A DNA stretch of 64,000 bases from Hyphomicrobiales bacterium (GCA_016185205.1 JACPOA010000031.1:1-64000), one strand, 5' to 3'; positions 17,108 to 26,314 are shown, numbered from the stretch's first letter. The notes: generated from the letters alone by a model not told the origin. Numbers and translations are program-made.

Positions 17108-17484
17108 GTCTCTGCGCGAGGCGCCGCGCAAAACGCGTCGCCGCGCGCTATAAAACGTGGGTTCGAATGGTTTCAACCGCAGGGCTGGCGGAGGAACCAG
17201 GCTTGTACGAACCTGTCTCTTGCATTTTCGGCACGGGAAGCGACGAAAGCCCTGTTCTTAGCAAATAAAACAGGCGTTGCGCCGCCTCGTAGCCATCTAG
17301 TGGATTGATAATACGGGCAAATTACGCGTTTTCGAACAGACCGCAAACTGGCCCATAACAGAAAATTAATTCGCGACATCAGGCCAACATCAGGTCGTGA
17401 TCAGGACCATTTCCGGGGGTTATTATTGACAGTCCCGAATCTACGGAGATTCTGAAATTGCCCAGGGCAAGTCGGTTACCGAGA

Positions 17485-18687
17485 TTACCCGAGCTCGATC
17501 AGCGTCTCCGGCAGTTTATGCAGCCGTTCGATCACGCCGTGGTCGCCGATCAAGTAATTGTCGCAGACGGTGTTGAATATCCCCTTTGAGATAAAGGTCG
17601 GATGACAAGTAATATTCATGTTGGCCTTGATGCCCATTGGCTCATCGCGTCGCACCAAAGGTCGCTCGACTAGATCGTAGCCCTGGCCATGGCAATAAAG
17701 CCGCGCCTCTTCCGGCCTACCATGCTTGCGCAGGAACGCGTTGTAAGCGTCCCAGATGTTCTTGCACGAGGCTCCCGGCTTCAACTGCTCCAAGGTGAAG
17801 CGGCGCGCTTCGAGCAGCATGGCAAACTCGTCCTTCATGTCTTGGGTCGCCTTGCCGAGGACGCAAGTTCGGCTGATCTCGGTGTAGAAGCCGCCGGGCC
17901 CATTGCTTTCGATCAGCAGGGTGAACATGTCGCCGGGGCGTAGCATCCGGTTTTGCAGATGTCGGTTACCCCAATAGGTCGGCTCGCCTGGCGCATGTGA
18001 GCAGCACAGGAAAAGTCCCTGCTCGCCACCATGGTCAAGCACGTAGTGCTCGGCAACCGCGGCAATCTCGATCTCTCGCTTGCCGGGCGCCACCGCCTTC
18101 ATCGCGGCTTGCATCGCCGCATCCTGCATGATGGCGGTACGGTGAATGTGGCCGATCTCCTCCTCGCTCTTTATCACTTTGATCTGGTCGACCATGTCGG
18201 TGGCGTCGACGAACGTGCAGCTTGAAAGTTTGCCGCTCCGAAGGCTTTCGACGAAGGAAATAGGCAACGTTCCGCGCCCTACCAGCCCGATCGTCCCGCC
18301 GGCGTAAGGCGCCATCGCTTGCTCGGCGAGGCCTGCGTCGTAGGCCAAGGTGTAGTGAGCGCTGACGAAATACGGAGCGCCAAGAATTCGTCCTACCCCC
18401 CTCCGGTACCAATCGCCTTTGGGGGGCACTTGCTGGTCGTCGCCAAATTTCGATTGGATGATGACCGTCATACGATCGTCACGCGGGAAAATGACCGTGC
18501 CCGGATATCCGTGGGTAGCCGGGACGTCGGTGAAGTACTTTACATATCCACCCATGAAGTCGTTGTTGTTCTGCATCACCAGAACATCGATCCGACGCTC
18601 TTCCATCGCAGCGCGGATGGCCTTCCAGCGCCGCTCCAATTCGGCAGTCGCAATGGGATGATGGATGCGTTCGGCCTGAATGCTCAT
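17485..18687 (-). CDS. Creatinase/M24-fold hydrolase with altered metal site
   Basis: A 400-residue pita-bread-fold protein of the M24 family (creatinase N-terminal domain about 15-165, catalytic domain about 175-390). In place of the metallopeptidase ligands D-D-H-E-E it has Glu260, Glu270, His333, His362 and Asp376 (or Cys375). A dinuclear-metal aminopeptidase is therefore unlikely, and a creatinase-like C-N hydrolase is more plausible; a segment SHAPGEPTY (230-238) lies near where creatinase carries catalytic residues. It forms a likely operon with the 2-hydroxyacid dehydrogenase 61 bases upstream, divergent from a MarR regulator. Confidence 0.8.
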   Translation of the reverse strand: MSIQAERIHHPIATAELERRWKAIRAAMEERRIDVLVMQNNNDFMGGYVKYFTDVPATHGYPGTVIFPRDDRMTVIIQSKFGDDQQVPPKGDWYRRGVGRILGAPYFVSAHYTLAYDAGLAEQAMAPYAGGTIGLVGRGTLPISFVESLRSGKLSSCTFVDATDMVDQIKVIKSEEEIGHIHRTAIMQDAAMQAAMKAVAPGKREIEIAAVAEHYVLDHGGEQGLFLCCSHAPGEPTYWGNRHLQNRMLRPGDMFTLLIESNGPGGFYTEISRTCVLGKATQDMKDEFAMLLEARRFTLEQLKPGASCKNIWDAYNAFLRKHGRPEEARLYCHGQGYDLVERPLVRRDEPMGIKANMNITCHPTFISKGIFNTVCDNYLIGDHGVIERLHKLPETLIELG

Positions 18688-18748
18688 TCGATGTTCCTTT
18701 CCGTGGGTCTCTTATGTTTCGTTGTGATGGGCAGGGGATATGCCGCGC

Positions 18749-19702
18749 TTAATGCCCGACTATATTAATCATCTCATTCATGTCGCCGGCGAGAAAGCAA
18801 CGCAGGTTATGCTCAATGGTCGGCATCGCGTCGTCGGCGTAGCGGTCGTATAACCCGCCCAAATGCGAAGTGAGGATGATATCTTTTCTACTCCAGAGCG
18901 GATGATCGGCAGGAAGCGGCTCGGTAGCAAAGACGTCCAGCGCTGCGCCGGCGATCTGTTTCTGGTCCAAGGCTTTGAGCAAGGCGCTCTCGTCGACGAC
19001 TCCCCCGCGCGCCAAGTTGATCACATACGCAGTCGGTTTCATCGCTGCGAAAACCGTCTCATTCACGGCGTTCTTTGTCTTGGCCGAATAGGGGGTGAGA
19101 ATCACCAGAAAATCGAGACCGCGCACCGCATCCAGCAGCTCGTCCCGGGTGAAAATTCGATCGAACCCGGCGACCATTCGCTTCACTGATGAGATCCCGA
19201 CCACCGTCATTCCCAGCGCTTTGCATCGGGGCGCCAGCGCCTCGGCAATAGTGCCGATGCCGAAGATGCCAACCGTAGCCTGGTCGAGCAGCCGAGACTG
19301 CCAACGCTCCCAGGAATGACGATCCTGAGCGCGTACCGACCGCGGCAAATCGCGCGAAAACGCCAACATTGCCATGAGCGCCGCCTCCGACATTGGGGCG
19401 CCGTGAATCCCGCGTATATTGGTGACTGCTATATCCGGACGAAAGGATGGGAGATCGACGATTCCGTCAACGCCGGTTCCCAAGGCTTGTATCCATCTGA
19501 GGCGGGGAGCGTCATCGATCAGGCGATCGTATGTCATCGTTCCGAACGTCACCAGCGCGTCGGCCGACGCCAGATAAGAGCCGGCTTTGCTATGATGATC
19601 GACAACGTTGAGCGTGATGCTCGGAAAACGCGCCTTAATGGCGTCGTAATACCTTTGTCTTACGGGCTGCGCATGAGTCAGGATGATAAGTACGTTTGTC
19701 AT
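18749..19702 (-). CDS. D-2-hydroxyacid dehydrogenase (NAD-binding)
   Basis: A 317-residue dehydrogenase of the D-isomer-specific 2-hydroxyacid family. The NAD motif GIFGIGTIAEALA is around residues 145-157. Catalytic residues are Arg in LARGGVVDESAL, Glu in ATEPLPADHPLW and His in SHLGG. It interconverts a 2-hydroxy acid and a 2-keto acid. The ATG at 19702 is preferred to a GTG 18 bases upstream; neither has a strong ribosome binding site. It leads the M24 gene and is divergent from the MarR gene, so it is probably that regulator's target. Confidence 0.88.
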   Translation of the reverse strand: MTNVLIILTHAQPVRQRYYDAIKARFPSITLNVVDHHSKAGSYLASADALVTFGTMTYDRLIDDAPRLRWIQALGTGVDGIVDLPSFRPDIAVTNIRGIHGAPMSEAALMAMLAFSRDLPRSVRAQDRHSWERWQSRLLDQATVGIFGIGTIAEALAPRCKALGMTVVGISSVKRMVAGFDRIFTRDELLDAVRGLDFLVILTPYSAKTKNAVNETVFAAMKPTAYVINLARGGVVDESALLKALDQKQIAGAALDVFATEPLPADHPLWSRKDIILTSHLGGLYDRYADDAMPTIEHNLRCFLAGDMNEMINIVGH

Positions 19703-19821
19703 GTGGCGGACTCGAGACACCGCGATCGCAATGCGCGTCGACAGTTTGCAAGTGGCTCATACGTCGGATATTTTCGACTTTCCTTCAAAGATTCACGATC
19801 AGCACGAAAATCGGTCAAGGC

Positions 19822-20376
19822 ATGGCACCTAGGCACACTCTCGAGGATTTGTACGGCCGTCCCGGATTTCTCCTGAAGCGCTGCCACCAAGTGGCCGCCG
19901 GGATATTCCTCGATGAATGCAGCAAGTTTAACGTGACGCCATCGCAGCACGGTTGCCTCAGCGCTCTGCACGAATTTCCGGGGGTCGACCAGATTGCTCT
20001 CGGCCGACTGGTCGGTCTTGACCGCTCGACCGCGGGTCTTGTGATCAAGGCGCTTAGCCGACGCAAGCTGATTGATCGTGTGGTCAATCGATACGACAAA
20101 CGCAGAATGCGGCTTAAATTGTCGCCGGCTGGCGAACAGCTTCTGCATGCAATCGGTCCAGCGGCGGCGCAGGCGAAGGATCGTGTCCTCCGAGGACTAC
20201 CGCGCGAATCGCGTGCCGCTTTCCTCGACATGTTAAAAGCCTTCCTCGCCGGACACGATGCGCTCATCAATGTTGACGACGTTCTCGCGAGCAGCATGAA
20301 CATAGACGCGTCGGAAAATAAAAAGGCTCCACGTCCGCGCGGAAAACGACGGCGCGCGAGCATTTCAGGATCATAG
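19822..20376 (+). CDS. MarR-family transcriptional regulator
   Basis: A 184-residue winged-helix regulator. The MarR core spans about residues 10-150, with the DNA-recognition region IALGRLVGLDRSTAGLVIKAL and the wing DKRRMRLKLSPAGEQLL. The ATG at 19822 follows AAGG. A lysine/arginine-rich tail (residues about 168-184) is unusual and may add nonspecific DNA binding. It is divergent from the 2-hydroxyacid dehydrogenase/M24 operon and probably represses it in the absence of an aromatic or acid ligand. Confidence 0.88.
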   Translation: MAPRHTLEDLYGRPGFLLKRCHQVAAGIFLDECSKFNVTPSQHGCLSALHEFPGVDQIALGRLVGLDRSTAGLVIKALSRRKLIDRVVNRYDKRRMRLKLSPAGEQLLHAIGPAAAQAKDRVLRGLPRESRAAFLDMLKAFLAGHDALINVDDVLASSMNIDASENKKAPRPRGKRRRASISGS

Positions 20377-20400
20377 CGCTCTCGCCGAGATGTGCCGGGG

Positions 20401-20421
20401 AAAATGCCAAATAGGCATTTT
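20401..20421. terminator. Bidirectional terminator hairpin
   Basis: A perfect 8-bp inverted repeat AAAATGCC / GGCATTTT with a 5-base loop lies between the convergent MarR gene and the membrane-anchor gene. It ends in TTTT on either strand and so can serve both. Confidence 0.7.
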
Positions 20422-20474
20422 GGAGTGCAGTGCGCTTCTCCGCGCGTTGGCAGCTGCATTGTGTACTGGATCAT

Positions 20475-21401
20475 TTACCGGTGTCGGAGTTGCCGCGGCC
20501 TGAGTGGCAGATAAATACCGGCCCGGATCGTCGTATATTTCATGAAGAAATCGCCGAGCGCGGAGAACAAGCCAATCGCCGCCAGTACGCCGACGCCGAA
20601 CGGCGCGATTTGGCCGCTGAGCAGCGCCAGCGGCACAACCAGGCCGATCAGCAACGTGCCGCCATAGAAGTAGACCGCCATGCGGCCCGCTAACATTTCG
20701 CGCACCGAACGGCGTGCCGCCGGATTGCCGCCGGTGAGAGCGCCCTGAATTTCGAGCGCAAACAGGACGATCACAATAGCGGTGACGGCGATCCAGATGG
20801 TAACCAGGCTCGCGGCGCTTGGGCTCGGCGCGTCGAACAGCGCCATAGTAACGAGAAGCGCAGCAATGCCGCCGCGCAAAGCGTAGGCCATGTAGAGGAC
20901 GGGATGCAGGGGCGAGTTCCAAAACGGGATGCCCTTCGACGCTGTATAGACGAAGCCCATGTACACAATGAGCACCACCATGCCAGCCGCCGCCATTCCC
21001 CAGCCGAGGTATCCGAGCGCGGAGTTAGCAGCCCACGGCCAGTCAGCCAGCACGAGAGGCGGAAGATAGAGTACGGCCCCAGCGAGGAATAGCGTAAGCC
21101 CGATGAACCCGCGCGAAATCCAGGCCGTGCGGACATGCCGCACCATTTTCCAGAATCGTTCGGGTCGGCCAAGAAAGGCAAGATGCGCGATACCACCGCC
21201 GCCAGCCAATATAAATCCGGCAACGAGGCCGGGACCATAATTGAAGATCAGACCGAACAGCCATGCGCCGGCGGCGACGCCAACGAGAAAATGCCCGATC
21301 ACCAGAAACAAGCCGCGACCTTCGCCCCATTCACGCTGCGGGCGGAAGTCACGACGCAGATCCTGAACGAGTTGCTCGTATTTGGCGCTGATCTCGGTCA
21401 T
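20475..21401 (-). CDS. NrfD/DmsC-type membrane anchor subunit of a molybdoenzyme
   Basis: A 308-residue integral membrane protein with about eight hydrophobic helices, matching the DmsC/PadD/NrfD class that exchanges electrons between quinone and a four-cluster ferredoxin subunit. Conserved features include a HLAFLGRPERFWKM loop and a KGIPFWNSPLHPVLY loop, both seen in DmsC-like anchors. It is the last gene of the four-gene operon 25051-20475, 10 bases after the ferredoxin gene. Confidence 0.85.
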   Translation of the reverse strand: MTEISAKYEQLVQDLRRDFRPQREWGEGRGLFLVIGHFLVGVAAGAWLFGLIFNYGPGLVAGFILAGGGGIAHLAFLGRPERFWKMVRHVRTAWISRGFIGLTLFLAGAVLYLPPLVLADWPWAANSALGYLGWGMAAAGMVVLIVYMGFVYTASKGIPFWNSPLHPVLYMAYALRGGIAALLVTMALFDAPSPSAASLVTIWIAVTAIVIVLFALEIQGALTGGNPAARRSVREMLAGRMAVYFYGGTLLIGLVVPLALLSGQIAPFGVGVLAAIGLFSALGDFFMKYTTIRAGIYLPLRPRQLRHR

Positions 21402-21411
21402 CGGAATCTCC

Positions 21412-22017
21412 TTATGCCGGTAGGTAATACACCGACGGGCCGGTGCCGAGCTCGGGATGGAGCGTGAACCCGCCGCGTTCTTTGATCAGCCGTGAAACCT
21501 CGCTCGTTGGATCGTCGAGGTCGCCAAAAATGCGGGCCACGGTTGGACAATTGGCGACACACGCCGGCGGCTTGCCGGAGCGCACACGGTCGCGGCAGAA
21601 GTTGCATTTCATCACGACGTTCGATTGATGATGTGCGGTTCGGGCCGCTTCATACGGCGTCGCGCCCTGCTGGTGATAATGCGCCGGCTGGTCGTTGAAG
21701 TAGCGATTGGTATAGGGGCAGGCCATCATGCAGGAACGGCAGCCGACGCACAGATCGTGATCGATATCGACGATGCCGTCGTCTTCCCATTTGAAGCTGG
21801 CGCCGGTCGGGCATGCCTCGATGCAGGGCGCATCCTCGCAGTGGTTGCACAACACCGGCAGGGAAATATTGCTCACGGTTGGGTATTGACCCTGCTCGTC
21901 CTTGAGTACGCGCGCGTAGTAAACGCCGGGCGGCGTACCGTGCTCGGCCTTGCAGGCGAGTTGGCAACCGTAGCAACCGATGCAACGCTTAAGATCGATC
22001 ACCATGCCCCATCTCAT
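21412..22017 (-). CDS. Four-cluster [4Fe-4S] ferredoxin subunit (DmsB/PadC-like)
   Basis: A 201-residue electron-transfer subunit with four cysteine groups: CIGCYGCQLAC (12-22), CNHCEDAPCIEAC, CVGCRSCMMAC and CNFC...CVANC. This is the standard arrangement for [4Fe-4S] clusters linking a DMSO-reductase-family catalytic subunit to a membrane anchor. The start at 22017 overlaps the stop of the catalytic gene (ATGA) and excludes a longer, unlikely N-terminus. No signal sequence is seen. Confidence 0.93.
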   Translation of the reverse strand: MRWGMVIDLKRCIGCYGCQLACKAEHGTPPGVYYARVLKDEQGQYPTVSNISLPVLCNHCEDAPCIEACPTGASFKWEDDGIVDIDHDLCVGCRSCMMACPYTNRYFNDQPAHYHQQGATPYEAARTAHHQSNVVMKCNFCRDRVRSGKPPACVANCPTVARIFGDLDDPTSEVSRLIKERGGFTLHPELGTGPSVYYLPA

Positions 22018-24617
22018 GGCACGGCCTCCACCGGCACAACTCGCACCTTTGCGCACAGGTCGAGGTTGTTGTTGACTGGGCTCACGTGCGCCCAATCAAG
22101 CTCAAGCAACTCATTGAAGAACACGCCTTTACCTTTGGCGATCGGCATCCCGTCGCTCCAGTGGCCGCACATCGCGGCGATGCCGATGCCTTCAGGATGG
22201 ATCGCTTCCGTCAGCTTCAGGCGCCCCTTGACCTTGTGTCCGACCTCGTTCTCGACCCAGACGAGCTGGCCGTCGTGGAGGGCCTTCTTGCGTGCTTCCG
22301 TTGCATTGATCGCGATTGTGTATGAGAACGGATCGAGCCGCGCCGCTTCGTCGAGCCAAGGGTTCTCCATGGTGAAGCTGTTGGTGTGGACGATGTCGCG
22401 GTAGTAGAACGCGTAGAAATCAAAATCCTGTTTCTGGCAGCAATGCGACGTGCATGGCAGGAAATCTGGCAACGGTTCGTAGTATTCCATTGGAATTTTG
22501 AGGCCGCGCGGCTCGGCGATCGCAGCGATCTTGGCGCCGATCGGCAGCATGAACTCCCAGTAAATGGGCACGCGCACGTCGACGAACGGGCGCCAATAAA
22601 CTTCCTCTGGCTTCTTCTTCCACTTGATGACGCCCTGCTCCTTGAACCAATCTAGGCCGCGCTCAATACCGAAATTGTTCTTTAACTCAGCGTCGCAAAT
22701 CTGTGCGTAAGAATAACGGGTCTCTCCTTCCAGCCGATGTGGCGCTTGGATGTTGAGCGAGGCGTTGTAGGCGGCATTGAGGTCGGCGCGGAAGCCGACC
22801 CGGTCGGCGATCTCAAGCAGCACGTCGGCACAATGGCGCTGCTCGCCATCCGGCGGCAGCACCGGCTGGCGAATCGGCCAGCACCATTCACCCATGCCGG
22901 CCGGCAGGCTGAAGATGAACGGGAAGTTCGAGCGCGAATCCAGCGACTGTAGATAGCCGCAGTCCGGCAGCACGATGTCGGCAAAGTTTGATGTCTCGGT
23001 GAGAAAGAGGTCGAACGACACCATGAATTTATATTTGGCGAGCGATGCTGCGACTGCTTCCTTGTTGGCGATGCTCATCACCAAGTTCGCGCCGAAATTG
23101 ACCATCACTTCGGGGCGGTAGGGGAGATCGAATCTCTCCCACATCTCCTCGCGGTCCGTGGAATCGAGAAAAGGCGAGGTCATACCGAGGACAAACAGGT
23201 CCTGCAGTCCGAGATTGGTTGGCAACCGCGGCTCGGACGGCGGATAGGGGTAATGGTAGCCCATCCACATACCGGTCACCATCAAGCCATCGGGCCCGGC
23301 GCTCGGGATGTAGCGCAGCTTTCCAGTATCGGGATGGCCGTGGCATGTTGGATTGAAACCGAGGCACGACCCAACCACGTCCGCAGCACCGACAAGGTGG
23401 TTGAGAAGATCGACGGCGTAGAAATTGTAGACAGAGTTCATGTGACCCTGCGACCCGCGAAAGGCGATAGCCGCGACCGGTCGATAGGGCAGCGTCACAC
23501 CCTCGACCACGATCGTGCTGCCGACGCGAGCTTCGGTGCCAAATTCTTTGGCGAGACGGCGGATGGTTGCAGCTCCAATCGTTGAGATCTCCTCCGCCCA
23601 TTCCGGTGTGAATTTACACAGATGATCACGCAGACAATGAAATGATGGGCGACAGCGCGTACCATCGACGGTAAATTCGCCTTCGAGCGCCATATCGGCG
23701 GCCGCGACCTCGGTATAGGGGCGGGCGGTGTTGCTCCGGGTATCCCAAACCAGGGGCTGCTTGCTCTCGGGATGGCGGACATAGAGCTTGTCCGGTCCGA
23801 TCAAATACGGCGCATTGGTCTTGGCCTGAAGGTAAGGACCATCGTAGATCCCGAGTTCGTTCACCATCACGTTGCACATGGCGAGCGCGAGCGCGGCGTC
23901 GGTGCCAACGCGCAACGGTACCCACTCGGTCGCTTTCGCCGCGGCGAAATTGCAGATTGGGTCGACCACGACCATCTTCATTCCGCGCGCACGCGCGTCC
24001 GCTGCTTTGCCCATGTTCGAACAGGAGGCGTGGCCGGCCGAGTGGCCCTTTGAAGCGCCGAAATAGATTGCGTAATTGCAGTATTCAAAGTCAGGCACGA
24101 TCGACCACGAGGCATGCATCATGCCGCTGATCAGATGGGCGCCGTTGCCGCAATGCTGGCCACCGCCCGACACCGAGAAATTTGGAGTCCCGAATGCGGC
24201 CGCAAACGTCTGGAACGGAACCCGGCTCGCGGTGACCGTGGTGGTGCGCTGGACGACCAGCTTGCGTGGGTCTTCCGCGCGGACTTTCCTCAGCACCGCG
24301 CTAATCTCGTCGAGCGCCTCGTCCCAGCTGATTTCCTTCCATCTCGGATCCTCGCTTAAGCCCTTCTTTGGGTTAGTGCGACGCAACGGACGCGTGAGGC
24401 GGTTGGGATCGTAGTGAGTCATGATCCCACTCACGCCCTTGCCGCATAAACGGCCTTTGCCGACGGCGCTTTCAGGATTTCCCTCGATCTTTACAACGAC
24501 CCCATCAACGCGATGGGCGAGTATCGAACAGGTGCCGTAACAGAGGGAACAACTCGAAGGGATCCAGACGTCGTCAATCGGCCGAGGGGCTTTGTTCAAT
24601 ACATTGACCATATTCAT
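22014..24617 (-). CDS. DMSO-reductase-family molybdopterin oxidoreductase, catalytic subunit (PadB-like)
   Basis: An 867-residue bis-MGD enzyme. The N-terminal [4Fe-4S] ligands are Cys23, 26, 30 and 58. The likely Mo/W ligand is Cys156, in GGGQHCGNGAH. The C-terminal MGD-binding domain includes AINATEARKKALHDGQLVWVEN. There is no twin-arginine leader, so the complex should face the cytoplasm. That, the subunit set and an adjacent MoaD gene resemble phenylacetyl-CoA:acceptor oxidoreductase (PadBCD), which oxidises acyl-CoA alpha carbons anaerobically. Polysulfide or DMSO reductases are less likely because those are exported. Substrate not proven. Confidence 0.87.
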   Translation of the reverse strand: MNMVNVLNKAPRPIDDVWIPSSCSLCYGTCSILAHRVDGVVVKIEGNPESAVGKGRLCGKGVSGIMTHYDPNRLTRPLRRTNPKKGLSEDPRWKEISWDEALDEISAVLRKVRAEDPRKLVVQRTTTVTASRVPFQTFAAAFGTPNFSVSGGGQHCGNGAHLISGMMHASWSIVPDFEYCNYAIYFGASKGHSAGHASCSNMGKAADARARGMKMVVVDPICNFAAAKATEWVPLRVGTDAALALAMCNVMVNELGIYDGPYLQAKTNAPYLIGPDKLYVRHPESKQPLVWDTRSNTARPYTEVAAADMALEGEFTVDGTRCRPSFHCLRDHLCKFTPEWAEEISTIGAATIRRLAKEFGTEARVGSTIVVEGVTLPYRPVAAIAFRGSQGHMNSVYNFYAVDLLNHLVGAADVVGSCLGFNPTCHGHPDTGKLRYIPSAGPDGLMVTGMWMGYHYPYPPSEPRLPTNLGLQDLFVLGMTSPFLDSTDREEMWERFDLPYRPEVMVNFGANLVMSIANKEAVAASLAKYKFMVSFDLFLTETSNFADIVLPDCGYLQSLDSRSNFPFIFSLPAGMGEWCWPIRQPVLPPDGEQRHCADVLLEIADRVGFRADLNAAYNASLNIQAPHRLEGETRYSYAQICDAELKNNFGIERGLDWFKEQGVIKWKKKPEEVYWRPFVDVRVPIYWEFMLPIGAKIAAIAEPRGLKIPMEYYEPLPDFLPCTSHCCQKQDFDFYAFYYRDIVHTNSFTMENPWLDEAARLDPFSYTIAINATEARKKALHDGQLVWVENEVGHKVKGRLKLTEAIHPEGIGIAAMCGHWSDGMPIAKGKGVFFNELLELDWAHVSPVNNNLDLCAKVRVVPVEAVP

Positions 24618-24640
24618 GTTGATCTCCTGGTAGGAATCGG

Positions 24641-25051
24641 TCAGCCACCCTCGGTCGCGACCAACAGGATCATTTCGATTTCGATTGAATTGGTATTGAT
24701 TGGCGTTCGCAGGTCCTCGATGGGGACGCCGGCCACGAAAAGCCGGCAGTAGCGGTGCTTAACGCCGGATTCATCACGGACGCGCGCAAGAAACGCATCA
24801 CCCAGGCGTTCGCCCAATGCTGTTACGACATCGCCGATGGTCGCCGGCCTCGGAACTATGAGATTTAGCGTTCGTTCAGCAGCGATAGAGGCCAGCGCAC
24901 CGAATAACTGCACATGCACTCTAACGTCGCCCGCCGAGCCACCGTTGTCACCCTGTGCGACAGGCGCCACCGAGGACTGCATGAGGGCGGAATCGACCAC
25001 ATCGTCCCAACGGACGTTGGATCGTGCACCCGTGGTCGGAGAGGTCAGCAT
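24641..25051 (-). CDS. MoaD/ThiS-like ubiquitin-fold sulfur carrier
   Basis: A small beta-grasp protein ending in the diagnostic Gly-Gly (ATEGG), which is adenylated and thiocarboxylated in molybdopterin synthase small subunits. The fold begins at VRVHVQLFGALASIA, about 45 residues after the first ATG. If the FNR box is a class II site, transcription would start near 25054, so the ATG at 24982 (113 residues) may be the true start; neither has a clear ribosome binding site. A dedicated MoaD at the head of a molybdoenzyme operon suggests a special pterin cofactor supply, as seen beside some tungsten and PadB-type enzymes. Confidence 0.82.
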   Translation of the reverse strand: MLTSPTTGARSNVRWDDVVDSALMQSSVAPVAQGDNGGSAGDVRVHVQLFGALASIAAERTLNLIVPRPATIGDVVTALGERLGDAFLARVRDESGVKHRYCRLFVAGVPIEDLRTPINTNSIEIEMILLVATEGG

Positions 25052-25083
25052 CTATACGACACAGCAGCCCGGACCAAATTCGC

Positions 25084-25107
25084 GCATCTTGACTTAAGTC
25101 AAGATGC
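25084..25107 (-). promoter_or_regulatory. 24-bp perfect palindrome containing an ideal FNR/FixK box
   Basis: The core TTGACTTAAGTCAA (25089-25102) matches TTGAY-N4-RTCAA exactly. The symmetry extends 5 bases further on each side (GCATC / GATGC). The centre is 44 bases upstream of the first possible MoaD start. It predicts low-oxygen activation of the moaD-molybdoenzyme operon by FixK or another FNR-family protein. Confidence 0.8.
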
Positions 25108-25318
25108 CATTCGATTGCTCTAGTAACCTAATTTCATCATAGGTCGTCTTAGTAATCATACGTCTGCTGATTTGCATAGGTGCGAGCGCTGGCCTTGTCA
25201 AGAAGCGGGGCTCTTCGCGAGTAGGACAGAGCAACTGGGAGAGGTCTTTAACTGAATTGATCCTGACACTTGGCTGCATGGCTTGAGAAATTAGCACCGA
25301 CACAAAGGGGGGATGTCG

Positions 25319-26314
25319 ATGAACCTGACTAGAATTTCGCGCACGTTGTGTGGCGCCGCGCTGCTGGTGCTTATGACAGCAGCATTGCCGGCGCTGGCGC
25401 AATCCGACTCAGAAAAATCCTATCCCGATAGGGTGATCCACATCATCGTCGGATTCGCGGCTGGCGGCGGCAACGATATTTTTGCCAGGGTCGTAGGGCA
25501 GAAGCTACAAGAGATCATCGGCGCTACGGTGGTGATTGAGAACAAGCCCGGTGCCGGGGGGCGGCTCGCGAGCGAATATGTCTCGCGCCAGCCGGCTGAC
25601 GGGTACACGCTCCTCGTCGGGGCAAGCGGCGCCATGTCGATCGCGGCTGCTATCTACCCGAATCTACCCTACCATCCGACCCGGAGTTTTGTGCCTCTGT
25701 CGATGATCGCTAACTTCCCGTTGTTCGTCGTCGTACCAGAGAACCATTCCGTCAAGTCGATCAAAGAACTCGTCGCCTGGGCCAAGGCGCATCCCGACAA
25801 AGCGAATTACGCAACCACCTCACCGACGTTCACCATTGCGACGGAGCTACTGAAGCTAAAAACGGGAATGCCAGGCTTGGCGATTCCTTACAGAAGCAGC
25901 ACTGAAATGCTCGTCAGTGTCATTAGCGAGCAGACTCTATTCGCCATCGCGGACGGTCCGCCGACAGTACCCATGGTTAAGGGGGGTAAGGTCCGTGCGT
26001 TGGCCGTCACCGGATCAGAACGCTCGGACGCGCTTCCGAACGTGCCAGCCATGTCCGAGGTTGGCTTTCCGGGAGTGGAGATCAAAATTTGGAGTGGCGT
26101 GTTCGTTCCAGCCAAGACCCCGCCCGCAATCGTCAAGAAGCTCGAGGCCGCAGTGCGAAGCGCCATCCAAGATTCAGACGTGCGGAGCAAGCTCAAGGCG
26201 ATGGCAGTCACCCCGGGTGGCGGCTCCGGCGACGAGTTCCGGCGGATGATTGATGCCGACATTAAAAAATATGTGGAAATCGTCAAGGCAGCGAATTTGA
26301 AATTTAAGGAATAG
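25319..26314 (+). CDS. Bug-family (TctC-type) periplasmic solute-binding protein
   Basis: A 331-residue binding protein with a Sec signal peptide (hydrophobic core about 8-25, cleavage near ALA) and the Bug signature YPDRVIHIIVGFAAGGGNDIFAR. The second ATG at 25319 is chosen because AAAGGGGGG ends six bases upstream; the ATG at 25313 is too close to it. It is divergent from the moaD-molybdoenzyme operon and may capture that pathway's carboxylate substrate. No TctA/B genes are nearby. G+C is somewhat lower than in region 2. Confidence 0.9.
   Translation: MNLTRISRTLCGAALLVLMTAALPALAQSDSEKSYPDRVIHIIVGFAAGGGNDIFARVVGQKLQEIIGATVVIENKPGAGGRLASEYVSRQPADGYTLLVGASGAMSIAAAIYPNLPYHPTRSFVPLSMIANFPLFVVVPENHSVKSIKELVAWAKAHPDKANYATTSPTFTIATELLKLKTGMPGLAIPYRSSTEMLVSVISEQTLFAIADGPPTVPMVKGGKVRALAVTGSERSDALPNVPAMSEVGFPGVEIKIWSGVFVPAKTPPAIVKKLEAAVRSAIQDSDVRSKLKAMAVTPGGGSGDEFRRMIDADIKKYVEIVKAANLKFKE

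Noticed and set aside
17437-17452. GAATCT-ACGG-AGATTC inverted repeat downstream of the M24 gene
   Set aside because: The stem is only six base pairs and lacks a T-run, so it is not supported as a terminator or operator.
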